NCBI RefSeq assembly: GCF_000255455.1
Contig: NZ_JH621246.1
Span: 56,335-112,920, forward strand
DNA: 56,586 nucleotides
Direction: 5' to 3'
Origin: Aquimarina agarilytica ZC1
Lineage (GTDB): Bacteria > Bacteroidota > Bacteroidia > Flavobacteriales > Flavobacteriaceae
Shown piece after piece: positions 16,596 through 24,206 of this stretch (its first letter is position 1; each line of letters begins with the position of its first letter). Under the pieces are notes generated by a model, which saw only the letters and a program-made list of their open reading frames with translations, had not been told where the DNA came from and ran no database searches. The position numbers and the translations under genes are program-made.

Positions 16596-17228
16596 ATGAT
16601 AGAAACTGCACTTTCCACATATTTTCCTAAACTGGCCAACATGCCGGATCTAAAGAAAGAGTTGGCTAGTATTAGTACATTAATGAAATTTGATGCTGGT
16701 ACGGTTATTTTAAAAGAAGGCGCTTATGTTAAAGTAATCCCTTTAATAATTAGCGGACTCGCAAAAGTATACAAAGAGGAAGAAAACGGACATGAAGTTT
16801 TACTGTACTACATAAAACCAGGGGAAAGCTGCATCATGTCTGTGACATCTATGATCAAAAATGAAGTAAGTATGGTGAAAGCCATAATCGAAGAAGACGC
16901 AGAAGTTGTTGTCATCCCTACCGATAAGGCCATACAGATTGCCCATAAATATCCTAAATGGAATGAGTTTATTTATGAACTTTTCAATTTAAAATTTCAT
17001 GAGTTATTGAATGTGGTCAAAATCTTAACCTTTTCTAAAAAAGATGTTCGATTATTTGAATACCTCAAAAATAAAGCTGCTCTAAAAAACGAAACAACTA
17101 TCACTACTACCCATCAACAAATTGCCGACGATTTAGGCTCGTCCAGAGAAGTAATATCCCGATTGCTAAAAAAGCTTGAACACGATGGACAAATAAAACT
17201 AAATCAAGGCAATATTGAACTATTGTAA
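16596..17228 (+). CDS. Crp/Fnr-family regulator 2
   Basis: From ATG 16596 the product is 210 residues; a TTG start at 16572 is possible but falls inside the predicted -7 box. It has the cNMP-binding-like barrel and a winged helix with HQQIADDLGSSREVISRLLK. It is similar along its length to the regulator at 11650-12279, suggesting paralogues. The recognition helix SSREVISR resembles that of CRP-type proteins. No FNR cysteine cluster is seen. It is a candidate activator of the sulfur promoters at 12490, 17870 and 18791. Confidence 0.88.
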   Translation: MIETALSTYFPKLANMPDLKKELASISTLMKFDAGTVILKEGAYVKVIPLIISGLAKVYKEEENGHEVLLYYIKPGESCIMSVTSMIKNEVSMVKAIIEEDAEVVVIPTDKAIQIAHKYPKWNEFIYELFNLKFHELLNVVKILTFSKKDVRLFEYLKNKAALKNETTITTTHQQIADDLGSSREVISRLLKKLEHDGQIKLNQGNIELL

Positions 17229-17256
17229 GCCTTCAGCTCGGTTATTTTAAATCTCA

Positions 17257-17793
17257 TTAAAAAGCACAGCTTTGCGGAAGCGGAGTTGTGTTCTCTAAAT
17301 CAGCAGCAAAGTCTTTTTCAATAGTCGCTTCCTTAAATCCTGTAGCTACACTCCCTTTAAATACTTTTGTTCCATAACCCGTATTATTCATATGTGCTCT
17401 AACAATAACAGCACTATCCTCATTAATAGCCACTTTGCCACCCGATCTTGTAAAAGGCTGCTCATTTACATGACTATGTGCTAGTATACGACGGTATATT
17501 AACTTTCCATCTTCAGAAATTACTTCCCACCAATCTGCATATTGATTGCACCCCGTATCGGGACTTGATATGGTGACACTAAAGTTATAATTATTTTCCC
17601 CACCAGTAAATGATACATTTGTAACACGAGCCATAGCAGCGGTAGCATTAGGCTGCATTTCCTTTATTCCACCTTCCATCATATCCTCAACCACACTATC
17701 TCCACCCATCTTATTTTCAACCATACTATCATCCTGGCTATTACAGGCATATAAAACGCTATGCAATAAAATTGCGATATAAACTATTCTCAT
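17257..17793 (-). CDS. Predicted lipoprotein, unknown, sulfur-module member
   Basis: The N-terminus MRIVYIAILLHSVLYACNSQ is a lipoprotein signal with Cys at residue 17. After a Met/Asp/Glu-rich linker, the domain has SPDTGCNQYADWWEV, an RAHMNNTGYG segment and a C-terminal Cys pairable with the first. I do not recognise the family. It is divergent from the DUF2892 gene across a shared GTAAC-type operator, and a near-consensus -7 box (TACTTTTA on the minus strand, 17811-17804) lies at the same spacing, so it is probably co-regulated with the sulfur genes. Confidence 0.75.
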   Translation of the reverse strand: MRIVYIAILLHSVLYACNSQDDSMVENKMGGDSVVEDMMEGGIKEMQPNATAAMARVTNVSFTGGENNYNFSVTISSPDTGCNQYADWWEVISEDGKLIYRRILAHSHVNEQPFTRSGGKVAINEDSAVIVRAHMNNTGYGTKVFKGSVATGFKEATIEKDFAADLENTTPLPQSCAF

Positions 17794-17832
17794 TTTTTTA
17801 TTTTAAAAGTACTATTAAATAAAATATTTTCT

Positions 17833-17877
17833 TGTAACAAATGTCACATTAATTAAACTCAACAACATTTATTTTTG
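17833..17877 (+). promoter_or_regulatory. Crp/Fnr operator with divergent promoters
   Basis: GTAAC-AAAT-GTCAC (17834-17847), one mismatch from a perfect dyad, has a -7 box TATTTTTG at 17870-17877 on the plus strand. Dyad centre to box is 29.5 bases, identical to sulP. On the minus strand TACTTTTA (17811-17804) lies at the same distance for the lipoprotein gene. One site may therefore serve both directions. Confidence 0.65.
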
Positions 17878-17882
17878 TACCA

Positions 17883-17981
17883 ATGAAATTAAAGATTTAT
17901 CAAAAGCTCATCCTAGTATGCATAAGTTGCATAGGAATAATAACGCTACTGGTAATGGTGATAGAAAAATATACTACTTAA
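17883..17981 (+). CDS. Possible 32-residue membrane peptide
   Basis: An ATG frame of 32 codons encodes MKLKIYQKLILVCISCIGI followed by a hydrophobic stretch, a single membrane helix with two Cys. It ends 10 bases before the DUF2892 gene. Its ATG lies only about six bases after the -7 box, so its mRNA would be leaderless; it may be a short leader peptide or a chance frame. Confidence is low. Confidence 0.35.
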   Translation: MKLKIYQKLILVCISCIGIITLLVMVIEKYTT

Positions 17982-17991
17982 TTATATTGTT

Positions 17992-18201
17992 ATGAAAAAA
18001 AACATGGGTAACGCTGATCGAATAATTAGAATAATTATTGCAGCTGCTATTGGATTATTATATTGGAAAGGTATAATCCCAGGAACATTAGGAATCGTAT
18101 TGAGTATACTAGCCGTAGTGTTTTTGCTAACAAGTCTTATCAGTTTTTGTCCGTTATATACTATTTTCGGATTAAAAACTTGTAAAATTGAAAAAGAGTA
18201 G
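17992..18201 (+). CDS. DUF2892 (YgaP transmembrane-type) membrane protein
   Basis: The 69-residue protein starts with KNMGNADRIIRII and has two membrane helices ending in SFCPLYTIFGLKTC, the pattern of the DUF2892 family, which forms the membrane part of the E. coli rhodanese YgaP. Here it is free-standing but lies in a cluster with free-standing rhodaneses, so the YgaP architecture is split. The two Cys near the C-terminus could take part in sulfur relay. A strong terminator follows. Confidence 0.85.
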   Translation: MKKNMGNADRIIRIIIAAAIGLLYWKGIIPGTLGIVLSILAVVFLLTSLISFCPLYTIFGLKTCKIEKE

Positions 18202-18209
18202 TCATTCGT

Positions 18210-18238
18210 AAAAGGAGTCTTTATAGGCTCCTTTTTTT
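18210..18238 (+). terminator. Intrinsic terminator after the DUF2892 gene
   Basis: AAAAGGAG is complementary to CTCCTTTT around a short loop (stem about 18210-18217 with 18228-18235), and the stem runs into seven T residues. It ends the transcript 8-37 bases after the DUF2892 stop. Confidence 0.75.
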
Positions 18239-18281
18239 ATAAAATGATTCATACGATTTATTAGTAAGAACTTCATATTGT

Positions 18282-18758
18282 ATGCGAAAAACAAAAAAAG
18301 ATTACCTGTTTGTGTTTATACAGGCCATTCTATTTCTATTATTTAGTTTAAATTACACGCTACTCAGCCCTAAAGTCACTAATATATCTGCTTACAAAGT
18401 AATAGGTAACCTTATAGTGATTGCAGGAGTAGTGGTCTGTTTAATAAGTTTTGTTCAACTAAATACAAACTTATCTCCTTTTCCTTCACCAAAAAACAAC
18501 TCAAATTTGATTCAAAAAGGAATATACAAATGGATTCGACACCCAATTTATACTGGTATTTTATTTATAACTCTAGGCCTAGCCGTTATTAATTTCTCCA
18601 TTTATAAATTATTCATAAGCTTCCTACTGTTTGTATTATTCTATTACAAATCCAAATATGAAGAATTTTGCTTATCACAAAAATTCACTACTTACAAAAA
18701 ATACATGACCAAAACAGGTAGATTTTTACCTAAGCCAATGCTAAAAATTCATCTGTAA
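18282..18758 (+). CDS. Isoprenylcysteine carboxyl methyltransferase-like membrane protein
   Basis: The 158-residue protein has about four membrane helices and the ICMT/PEMT signature GIYKWIRHPIYTGIL at about residues 80-95 with Glu in YEEFC near 127. Bacterial members methylate small substrates, or are of unknown substrate, at the membrane with SAM. It lies between the DUF2892 gene and the YeeE/YedE pair, and the operator for the latter overlaps its last codons. Its role in sulfur metabolism is not established. Confidence 0.8.
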   Translation: MRKTKKDYLFVFIQAILFLLFSLNYTLLSPKVTNISAYKVIGNLIVIAGVVVCLISFVQLNTNLSPFPSPKNNSNLIQKGIYKWIRHPIYTGILFITLGLAVINFSIYKLFISFLLFVLFYYKSKYEEFCLSQKFTTYKKYMTKTGRFLPKPMLKIHL

Positions 18759-18798
18759 CATTTGTTACTCACAAAATCAGTTTTATTTACTTTTTTTG
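18754..18798 (+). promoter_or_regulatory. Crp/Fnr operator and promoter of the yeeE-like pair
   Basis: A perfect dyad GTAAC-ATTT-GTTAC (18755-18768) is centred 29.5 bases before TTTTTTTG (18791-18798), a -7 box with one mismatch. Operator and spacing match those at sulP and at 17833. The ATG of the transporter follows 18 bases after the box. Confidence 0.7.
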
Positions 18799-18816
18799 CT
18801 TTAAACTTTGATAATT

Positions 18817-19371
18817 ATGAATTGGATATACAATCCATGGCCATGGTATGTTAGTGGTCCTATGATCGCATTTGTTATGTTTTTATTACTCATGACTGGC
18901 AAAAAATTTGGAATGTCTTCTAATTTAAGGACACTATGTACCTTATGTGGCGCAGGTAAAAAAACAGCTTTTTTTAAGTTTGATTGGAAGTCTCAAAAAT
19001 GGAATTTGCTTGTTGCCGTTGGTACTATTATAGGTGCTACTATAGCTGCAAACTGGTTAACAATAGATGATAGCGTTCATATTTCTCAAAACACTATTGA
19101 TAGCTTAACAAAATTAGGTTTTAATGATGCTGGTAAGGCGTATGTACCCCAACAATTATTTGATCTAACTGTAGCTACTCCCAAAAATTTACTCTTCCTT
19201 TTTATTGGAGGACTTTTAGTTGGTTTTGGAGCCCGCTATGCTGGTGGATGTACTTCGGGTCATGCTATATCTGGACTTAGTAATTTACAACTCCCTTCAT
19301 TAATTGCAGTTATAGGTTTTTTTATAGGAGGCCTTATTATGATTTATTTATTATTCCCATTATTATTTTAA
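18817..19371 (+). CDS. YeeE/YedE-type transporter, N-terminal half
   Basis: The protein has about five membrane helices and the family signature GARYAGGCTSGHAISGLS near its C-terminus; the Cys is the one that relays thiosulfate in characterised YeeE (TsuA) proteins. YeeE is normally a single protein of about 350 residues; here the halves are separate genes one base apart, a common arrangement in Bacteroidota. The TTG at 18808 would add three residues; ATG 18817 is preferred. The function is import of thiosulfate or a related sulfur compound. Confidence 0.9.
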   Translation: MNWIYNPWPWYVSGPMIAFVMFLLLMTGKKFGMSSNLRTLCTLCGAGKKTAFFKFDWKSQKWNLLVAVGTIIGATIAANWLTIDDSVHISQNTIDSLTKLGFNDAGKAYVPQQLFDLTVATPKNLLFLFIGGLLVGFGARYAGGCTSGHAISGLSNLQLPSLIAVIGFFIGGLIMIYLLFPLLF

Positions 19372-19372
19372 T

Positions 19373-19786
19373 ATGAAAGCATTAAGTTATTTAGGAATCG
19401 GTGTCGTATTTGGAATCACTATGTTTAAATCGGAAGCAGCTTCTTGGTTTAGAATTTATGAAATGTTTCGCTTTGATGCTTTTCATATGTATGGTATTAT
19501 TGGTGCGGCTTTAGCCTTAGGAATTTTAATGACCCAATGGATCAAAAGAAAAAATGTAAAATCCATTAATGGGGATTACATTCATATTGAACCTAAGGAA
19601 AAAGGAGTAAAACGTTACCTATTTGGCGGCATTATATTTGGCTTAGGCTGGGCGCTTGCAGGTGCTTGTCCTGGTCCAATGTTCACCTTACTAGGCGCTG
19701 GATTTTATGGAATAGGTATTGTTATTCTAGGAGCATTAGTAGGCACTTACTTATATGGAATTTCCAAAGATAAATTACCTCACTAA
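19373..19786 (+). CDS. YeeE/YedE-type transporter, C-terminal half (DUF6691-like)
   Basis: This 137-residue membrane protein carries the second family motif GLGWALAGACPGPMFTLLG with its conserved Cys, after two N-terminal helices. It begins one base after the stop of the first half, so the two are certainly co-expressed and should form one transporter. A 7-bp hairpin (19801-19819) follows the stop. Confidence 0.9.
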   Translation: MKALSYLGIGVVFGITMFKSEAASWFRIYEMFRFDAFHMYGIIGAALALGILMTQWIKRKNVKSINGDYIHIEPKEKGVKRYLFGGIIFGLGWALAGACPGPMFTLLGAGFYGIGIVILGALVGTYLYGISKDKLPH

Positions 19787-19800
19787 TCTGATAAAGGATA

Positions 19801-19819
19801 TAGCATTATGCTAATGCTA
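19801..19819 (+). terminator. Weak hairpin after the transporter pair
   Basis: TAGCATT (19801-19807) and AATGCTA (19813-19819) form a perfect 7-bp stem with a five-base loop, 14 bases after the stop codon. It lacks a T-run, so termination by it alone is uncertain. Confidence 0.35.
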
Positions 19820-19879
19820 GCAAAATAAAAAATAGTTGTCACATTATTTTCTGTAAAGAAATGTTTGTATTGTTACAAG

Positions 19880-20017
19880 TTAAACTACCCTAACAATATT
19901 GAACTCTAATTTTTGGATAATTTTGTCTCTAACAGCTCTAGAGTTCATTAATTTATTTACTGATGCTCTTAATTCTTTTTTACTGTAAGTCTTGGAATTG
20001 TTTGTATATGATTTCAT
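19880..20017 (-). CDS. Possible 45-residue basic protein
   Basis: In the roughly 350-base gap between the transporter and the AhpD-like gene, the minus strand has an ATG frame of 45 codons beginning MKSYTNNSKTYSKKELRASV and predicted to be a basic helical peptide with possible helix-turn-helix character. No family is recognised. It may be real given its length in an AT-rich gap, but coding support is thin. Confidence 0.4.
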   Translation of the reverse strand: MKSYTNNSKTYSKKELRASVNKLMNSRAVRDKIIQKLEFNIVRVV

Positions 20018-20117
20018 AATTCAGGTTTTAAATTCAATCTGTTAGTCTATAAACTAACATATTCCTTAATAAAAAAACCATTATTTTTCAATTCAGTTTA
20101 CTTATAAAATATCTAAT

Positions 20118-20135
20118 ATGCCCTAAAAAGGGCAT
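20118..20135 (-). terminator. Hairpin after the AhpD-like gene
   Basis: ATGCCCT (20118-20124) and AGGGCAT (20129-20135) form a perfect 7-bp stem with a four-base loop, starting three bases after the minus-strand stop codon at 20138. The following bases are AT-rich but without a long T-run. Confidence 0.5.
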
Positions 20136-20137
20136 CG

Positions 20138-20719
20138 TTATTTATGAGCTTCTTTATTTCTAGACATTTCTAAAAACTCTTTATCTAATTTAACTCCGGA
20201 GGCATCGGCAATTAAATTATAAAAGACAGCCATACCCGCCATTGCAATTAATTCCATTATTTCTCCCGTTGAATAGCCCAAAGCTCCTAATTTTTTAAAA
20301 TCCTCTTCACTTGTTGAATTTGGTGATTTTGCTACTCGTACTGCAAAATCAATAGCTTCTCTCTCCTTTGGACTTCCAGACCCATTGAGTGTTTGCTGTG
20401 CTTTTAATAAATCGATCTGCTCTTGTGTTCCGCCAAGCATTGTACAGAAAGCATGATGAGCCGTTTGACAATAATTACATTCATTTCCCGAAGAAACAGC
20501 TATCATAATCATTTCTTTGAGTTTCCGATCTAATTCACCACTTCCTAATATATGCTTCATTACCGGTAATATCCCTTGCAAAGCTACTGGTGCATGCCCC
20601 CAAATTTTAAAAAAATTAGGCACAAAAGGTGCATTTAAATTTTCTTTAACTTCTTGATAGGTTTTTTCAAGATCCGGAGTTAATTCTGGATCTTCGATAA
20701 GACTTGAAATATTTTTCAT
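20138..20719 (-). CDS. AhpD-like/carboxymuconolactone decarboxylase-family protein
   Basis: The 193-residue protein has the AhpD-fold core LKEMIMIAVSSGNECNYCQT with redox Cys81 and Cys84 and His88, the thiol-peroxidase signature. Family members reduce peroxides or act as thiol-disulfide relays. It lies between the sulfur module and the eCIS operon and has its own 98-base upstream gap, so it is probably transcribed alone. A link to persulfide or peroxide stress fits the neighbouring sulfur genes but is inference. Confidence 0.88.
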   Translation of the reverse strand: MKNISSLIEDPELTPDLEKTYQEVKENLNAPFVPNFFKIWGHAPVALQGILPVMKHILGSGELDRKLKEMIMIAVSSGNECNYCQTAHHAFCTMLGGTQEQIDLLKAQQTLNGSGSPKEREAIDFAVRVAKSPNSTSEEDFKKLGALGYSTGEIMELIAMAGMAVFYNLIADASGVKLDKEFLEMSRNKEAHK

Positions 20720-20780
20720 GAGTATAATGCTTTTTGATTGGTGTATAACTCATAATATACACAGTATTTAAATCACTTTT

Positions 20781-20812
20781 AACTATTTTAACTTGATTTT
20801 AAAAAAATAGTT
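20781..20812 (-). repeat. Inverted repeat at the 3' end of the eCIS operon
   Basis: AACTATTTT (20781-20789) and AAAATAGTT (20804-20812) are perfect inverse complements with a 14-base loop, directly after the stop of the AAA+ ATPase gene on the minus strand. It may end the long operon, though the T-run is short, and it also lies upstream of the AhpD-like gene. Confidence 0.4.
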
Positions 20813-20817
20813 CACAA

Positions 20818-22131
20818 TCACCTCATTATTCTACCTCCTTTTTGATATTCACGTTGTATTCCATTAATTATATCTAACAAATGAATTTTTTTATTGTTAT
20901 TGCCTAATGTACACAAACATGCATACTGTACAATATTCATTATTTCTGCTCCAGACAAATCATACTTTTGAGCTAATTGCAACACATCTACCTCATGGTG
21001 TAATCCTATTTTTTTAGGAAAAGCCTTTTGCCATATCAATAATCTCTCAGAAGGTTTAGGCAAAGAAAAATGAATAATCGACTGAAAACGGCGCACAAAA
21101 GCTTCATCAATATTACTTTTCAAATTCGAACTTAAAATAACCAGTCCTTTATAGCCTTCAATGCGCTGTAATAAATAAGATACTTCTTGATTCGCATATT
21201 TATCATGAGCATCTCTCACATTGGTTCTTTTTCCAAATAATGCATCTGCTTCATCAAAAAAGAGAATGTTTTCAGTTTTTTCTGCTTTAGCGAGTAGGTT
21301 TGCTAAATTCTTTTCTGTTTCTCCTATAAACTTAGAAACTACCATGGAAAGATCAATTTTATAGACATCTTTCCCTGTATATTTCCCTAACAAATTTGCG
21401 GTCAGCGTTTTCCCTGTTCCTGGAGGACCGTGAAATAAGACTCTATAACCCGGTTTTATTTTTTTGGACATCCCCCATTCATTTAACAAGGTATCACCAT
21501 GAGTAATCCACGTTTGTAACTCCTGTATTTGTTGATTTGTTTCTTCGTTTAACACTAAATCTTCCCATTCCATTTCAGTTTCTATCACTTGGGCAGGAAA
21601 TTTCATACTAAAGCTTGGCTTACTTACTTTTCCTAATAAAAAAAGCTCTACATATTCTGAGGATAAGACCAATTTCCCACTCATTTTAGGCTCATTATTT
21701 GGCGCATCATCCAACCATAAAATTTGATTTTTTACAAAAAAATGATTCGAACTAAACAATTCATACACTTCCTTTCTTTGCTCAAAATCAGTTCCGGCTA
21801 ATAGAAAAAGTGCGGTTTCACCTGTGGGTAAAAAACCCCTGAAATTTTTTCCTCTCACACCTCCTAATTGGGGAAAGTCACCTGTAGACTGTAACTTGTT
21901 TTGAATTATGCTATCTAAAAAACCACTATCCACATGAGGAATTAATGCCAATAGGAGTAGTGTTTTTTCATCTGTACTTAAGCTCCTATTTTTTAACTCC
22001 TTTGGCAATTGAATGGACCATTTTTCTGCGGGAGGTATATTAGGTATAGAAATTTCATTATCGGGGTTGAAATGTTTTTCCAAACGAAATTCTAGTAGTG
22101 CTTTTAAGTAGTTAAACTCTATCGAATCCAT
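20818..22131 (-). CDS. eCIS AAA+ ATPase (Pvc15/Afp15 type)
   Basis: The 437-residue protein has a Walker A motif GPPGTGKT at 235-242, Walker B FFDEAD at 291-296, sensor-1 SSN and a VRRF arginine-finger segment. The N-terminal 190 residues are the family-specific domain. Pvc15/Afp15-type ATPases are conserved in eCIS loci and are needed for assembly or cargo loading. It is the last gene of the operon, separated from the tape-measure gene by the whole cargo module, whereas in classical Pvc/Afp loci it stands next to the structural genes. Confidence 0.92.
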   Translation of the reverse strand: MDSIEFNYLKALLEFRLEKHFNPDNEISIPNIPPAEKWSIQLPKELKNRSLSTDEKTLLLLALIPHVDSGFLDSIIQNKLQSTGDFPQLGGVRGKNFRGFLPTGETALFLLAGTDFEQRKEVYELFSSNHFFVKNQILWLDDAPNNEPKMSGKLVLSSEYVELFLLGKVSKPSFSMKFPAQVIETEMEWEDLVLNEETNQQIQELQTWITHGDTLLNEWGMSKKIKPGYRVLFHGPPGTGKTLTANLLGKYTGKDVYKIDLSMVVSKFIGETEKNLANLLAKAEKTENILFFDEADALFGKRTNVRDAHDKYANQEVSYLLQRIEGYKGLVILSSNLKSNIDEAFVRRFQSIIHFSLPKPSERLLIWQKAFPKKIGLHHEVDVLQLAQKYDLSGAEIMNIVQYACLCTLGNNNKKIHLLDIINGIQREYQKGGRIMR

Positions 22132-22136
22132 ATTTA

Positions 22137-22472
22137 TTATTCTACAGTTACATTTATATGTTTTGATCTATTCCCTCTAGTTCGATAATAGTTTTCAATT
22201 AAATTCCATAACCATCTTGTATCTCTTCTATTTAAGTGAATACAACCATGAGAAGTTTCATTTATATCGCCTTGATGAAAACCACCCCGAGAACCTCCAC
22301 AAAATGTAAACACTTGAAAAAAATTCATTCTTGCACCTTCATATCTTTCACCATTACGACATGCGCTTCTACCTCCACTCAGGTGTCTTCTCATTCTTCC
22401 AGAAACACACCTGCCATATGAGCTAGATCGATGATTTCTAGATCTTACAACTCTTTTTCTTACGGTTATCAC
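22137..22472 (-). CDS. Small L,D-transpeptidase (YkuD)-like protein
   Basis: The 111-residue, Arg/Gly-rich protein ends in a segment with His66 and SHGCIHL at 74-80, the catalytic His and SHGC of YkuD-type L,D-transpeptidases and of Tlde1-type peptidoglycan effectors. Only this core is present: no signal peptide and no substrate-binding domain. The start is GTG at 22472, supported by an unusually strong AGGAGGT (22488-22482) that overlaps the stop of the upstream DUF4157 gene. In the cargo module of an eCIS it could be a peptidoglycan-acting effector; no activity is proven. Confidence 0.7.
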   Translation of the reverse strand: MITVRKRVVRSRNHRSSSYGRCVSGRMRRHLSGGRSACRNGERYEGARMNFFQVFTFCGGSRGGFHQGDINETSHGCIHLNRRDTRWLWNLIENYYRTRGNRSKHINVTVE

Positions 22473-22486
22473 AACTTGTTGACCTC

Positions 22487-23311
22487 CTAGCTATTGATCT
22501 TCTTTGGAACTAAACTTTTTTTTAAAACTATATTTCCTTGTTGAATAGTATGCGTCAATTCATGCGCTAGTAAATGTTTTCCTTGACTAGAATCTGGATT
22601 GTATTTACCCGAATTAAAATACACATCATTCCCATGAGTAAAAGCTTGTGCGCCCAATTTCTTATTTAAGGAAACTGACTCCTGATCTGTATGTATATTG
22701 ACATTACTAAAATCCACCCCAAAAGATCCTTCCATTTCAGCCTTAGTATGGTTTGCCATTCTTTCTCCTTTACCCGACTTACTTGAAATTTTATTCGCTA
22801 CAGCTGCACTAGCAGTGTTAGGCGTACTTGAATTACTTTTCGCTTGTAATTCCTCATCCTTATCGGTTCCTGCCATTCCCATTTTTTGAATAGGTTCCTC
22901 TTCTTCATTATCCATTTTATTCAGCATTTCTTCTTCAGGACGTTCCATACGCTGTATTTCAGGCTTTTCTTGTATCAATTTATCCTCTTCCATACGTTGT
23001 TCTGCTGTCCCCAACTTTTCATCTTCAAATGGCGTGGCGAGTGATTCGCGTTGTATAGAACTTATTTCTTTATTTTGAATAACTGGTTTAGAAATGGATT
23101 TATTCACCACGGCATCAGCCATAGTATCTGCTTCCTTTTCATACTTATCTCCTGGTTCCCCTACTGTTAATTTTGTTTGAACAGCTCCTCCATTGGGAAT
23201 AGTAAAAAACGGCTGCCTACTTTCTTTTGAAAAAAAAGGAGTTCCTTTATGCTCTTTTCCTTCATTATTATGAGGAATCTTATTTCTGCTACTAGAAAAT
23301 ATTGCTTTCAT
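22487..23311 (-). CDS. Short DUF4157 (eCIS core domain) protein
   Basis: The 274-residue protein has a disordered N-terminus with PFFSKESRQPFF and QTKLTVGEPGDKYEKEAD, an acidic linker, and the DUF4157 domain (about 190-260) ending in HELTHTIQQG (HExxH at 250-254). This domain marks proteins associated with extracellular contractile injection systems and is predicted to be metallopeptidase-like. Unlike its two long relatives in the locus it stops right after the domain, so it carries no toxin and may be a processing or loading factor. Confidence 0.9.
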   Translation of the reverse strand: MKAIFSSSRNKIPHNNEGKEHKGTPFFSKESRQPFFTIPNGGAVQTKLTVGEPGDKYEKEADTMADAVVNKSISKPVIQNKEISSIQRESLATPFEDEKLGTAEQRMEEDKLIQEKPEIQRMERPEEEMLNKMDNEEEEPIQKMGMAGTDKDEELQAKSNSSTPNTASAAVANKISSKSGKGERMANHTKAEMEGSFGVDFSNVNIHTDQESVSLNKKLGAQAFTHGNDVYFNSGKYNPDSSQGKHLLAHELTHTIQQGNIVLKKSLVPKKINS

Positions 23312-23346
23312 AATTACTCATTTTTACTCTTACACTAATTGTAAAC

Positions 23347-24111
23347 CTACTTGAATTTTTCTAAAAATTCTTCCGTTAAGGCTTGGTAATCTTTAGCTCC
23401 ATTGGCATTTTTATCATAGGAAAAAACATCTTTCCCTTGCTCTTGCGCGTTGGCTAACGAAATATTACTCCGTATAAAAGTGTTAAAAATCATCTTTTGC
23501 GAAAATTCTTCTTCGAGTTCCAATTTCACTTGCTGATTCATTTTTTTACGTTGATCAAATTTGGTCAATACAAAACCTAATAACTTGATCTTTTTATTCA
23601 TTTTTTTTACCAATTCAAGGTGCTTCAAAAAACTTCGCACTCCTTTTAAAGGTAAAAATTCTGCCTGGAGCGGTATTAATACATAATGACTACTTACCAA
23701 GGCATTTATAGTCAACATTCCCATTGATGGTGGACAATCTATTAACACATAGTCATAGCCTTTTAAAGGTTTTATTAATTGTGCCAATATCTGTTCCCTT
23801 CCATATACACTCGCTAATTCTAATTCGGCACCAGCTAAATCTAATGAAGCAGGTATTACATCCAAACCTGAAGCTTCCTGTTTTACATCCATCAATTTTG
23901 CAGGCTCTCCAAAGGCTTCTTTACGTAGCACGGTATAAATAGACTGTTCAATTTCATCTGTAATGCCTAGTGACTGTGAAAGATTGGCTTGTGGGTCTAC
24001 ATCAATCAATAACACTTTTTTTCCTTGCTTTTTTAAACCTGCTGCTAGATTGATTACCGTGGTAGTTTTACCTACTCCTCCTTTAAAATTTGCTACTGAG
24101 ATTACTTTCAT
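23347..24111 (-). CDS. ParA/Soj-family ATPase
   Basis: The 254-residue protein has the deviant Walker A motif KGGVGKTT at residues 10-17, and DCPPSMG as switch II, so it belongs to the ParA/MinD positioning ATPases. There is no ParB partner or parS-like repeat in the window, and the gene sits between a DUF4157 gene and a haloperoxidase gene inside the eCIS operon. This suggests a role in positioning the injection particle or its cargo, rather than plasmid partition. That role is inference. Confidence 0.88.
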   Translation of the reverse strand: MKVISVANFKGGVGKTTTVINLAAGLKKQGKKVLLIDVDPQANLSQSLGITDEIEQSIYTVLRKEAFGEPAKLMDVKQEASGLDVIPASLDLAGAELELASVYGREQILAQLIKPLKGYDYVLIDCPPSMGMLTINALVSSHYVLIPLQAEFLPLKGVRSFLKHLELVKKMNKKIKLLGFVLTKFDQRKKMNQQVKLELEEEFSQKMIFNTFIRSNISLANAQEQGKDVFSYDKNANGAKDYQALTEEFLEKFK

Positions 24112-24206
24112 ATCTAAAACTACTACAAATTAAATTTTACCACCAGACACCTCTCTACAATTTAGCTAAAAATCAACACTTTAGCACTACATTACGTAAT
24201 TACTTA

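Noticed and set aside
22236..22421. Plus-strand 61-codon frame
   Set aside because: It is antisense to the L,D-transpeptidase-like gene, whose SHGC motif and ribosome binding site support the minus strand.
23347..24111. Plasmid partition locus
   Set aside because: No ParB gene or parS-like repeats are seen nearby and the gene is embedded in the eCIS operon.
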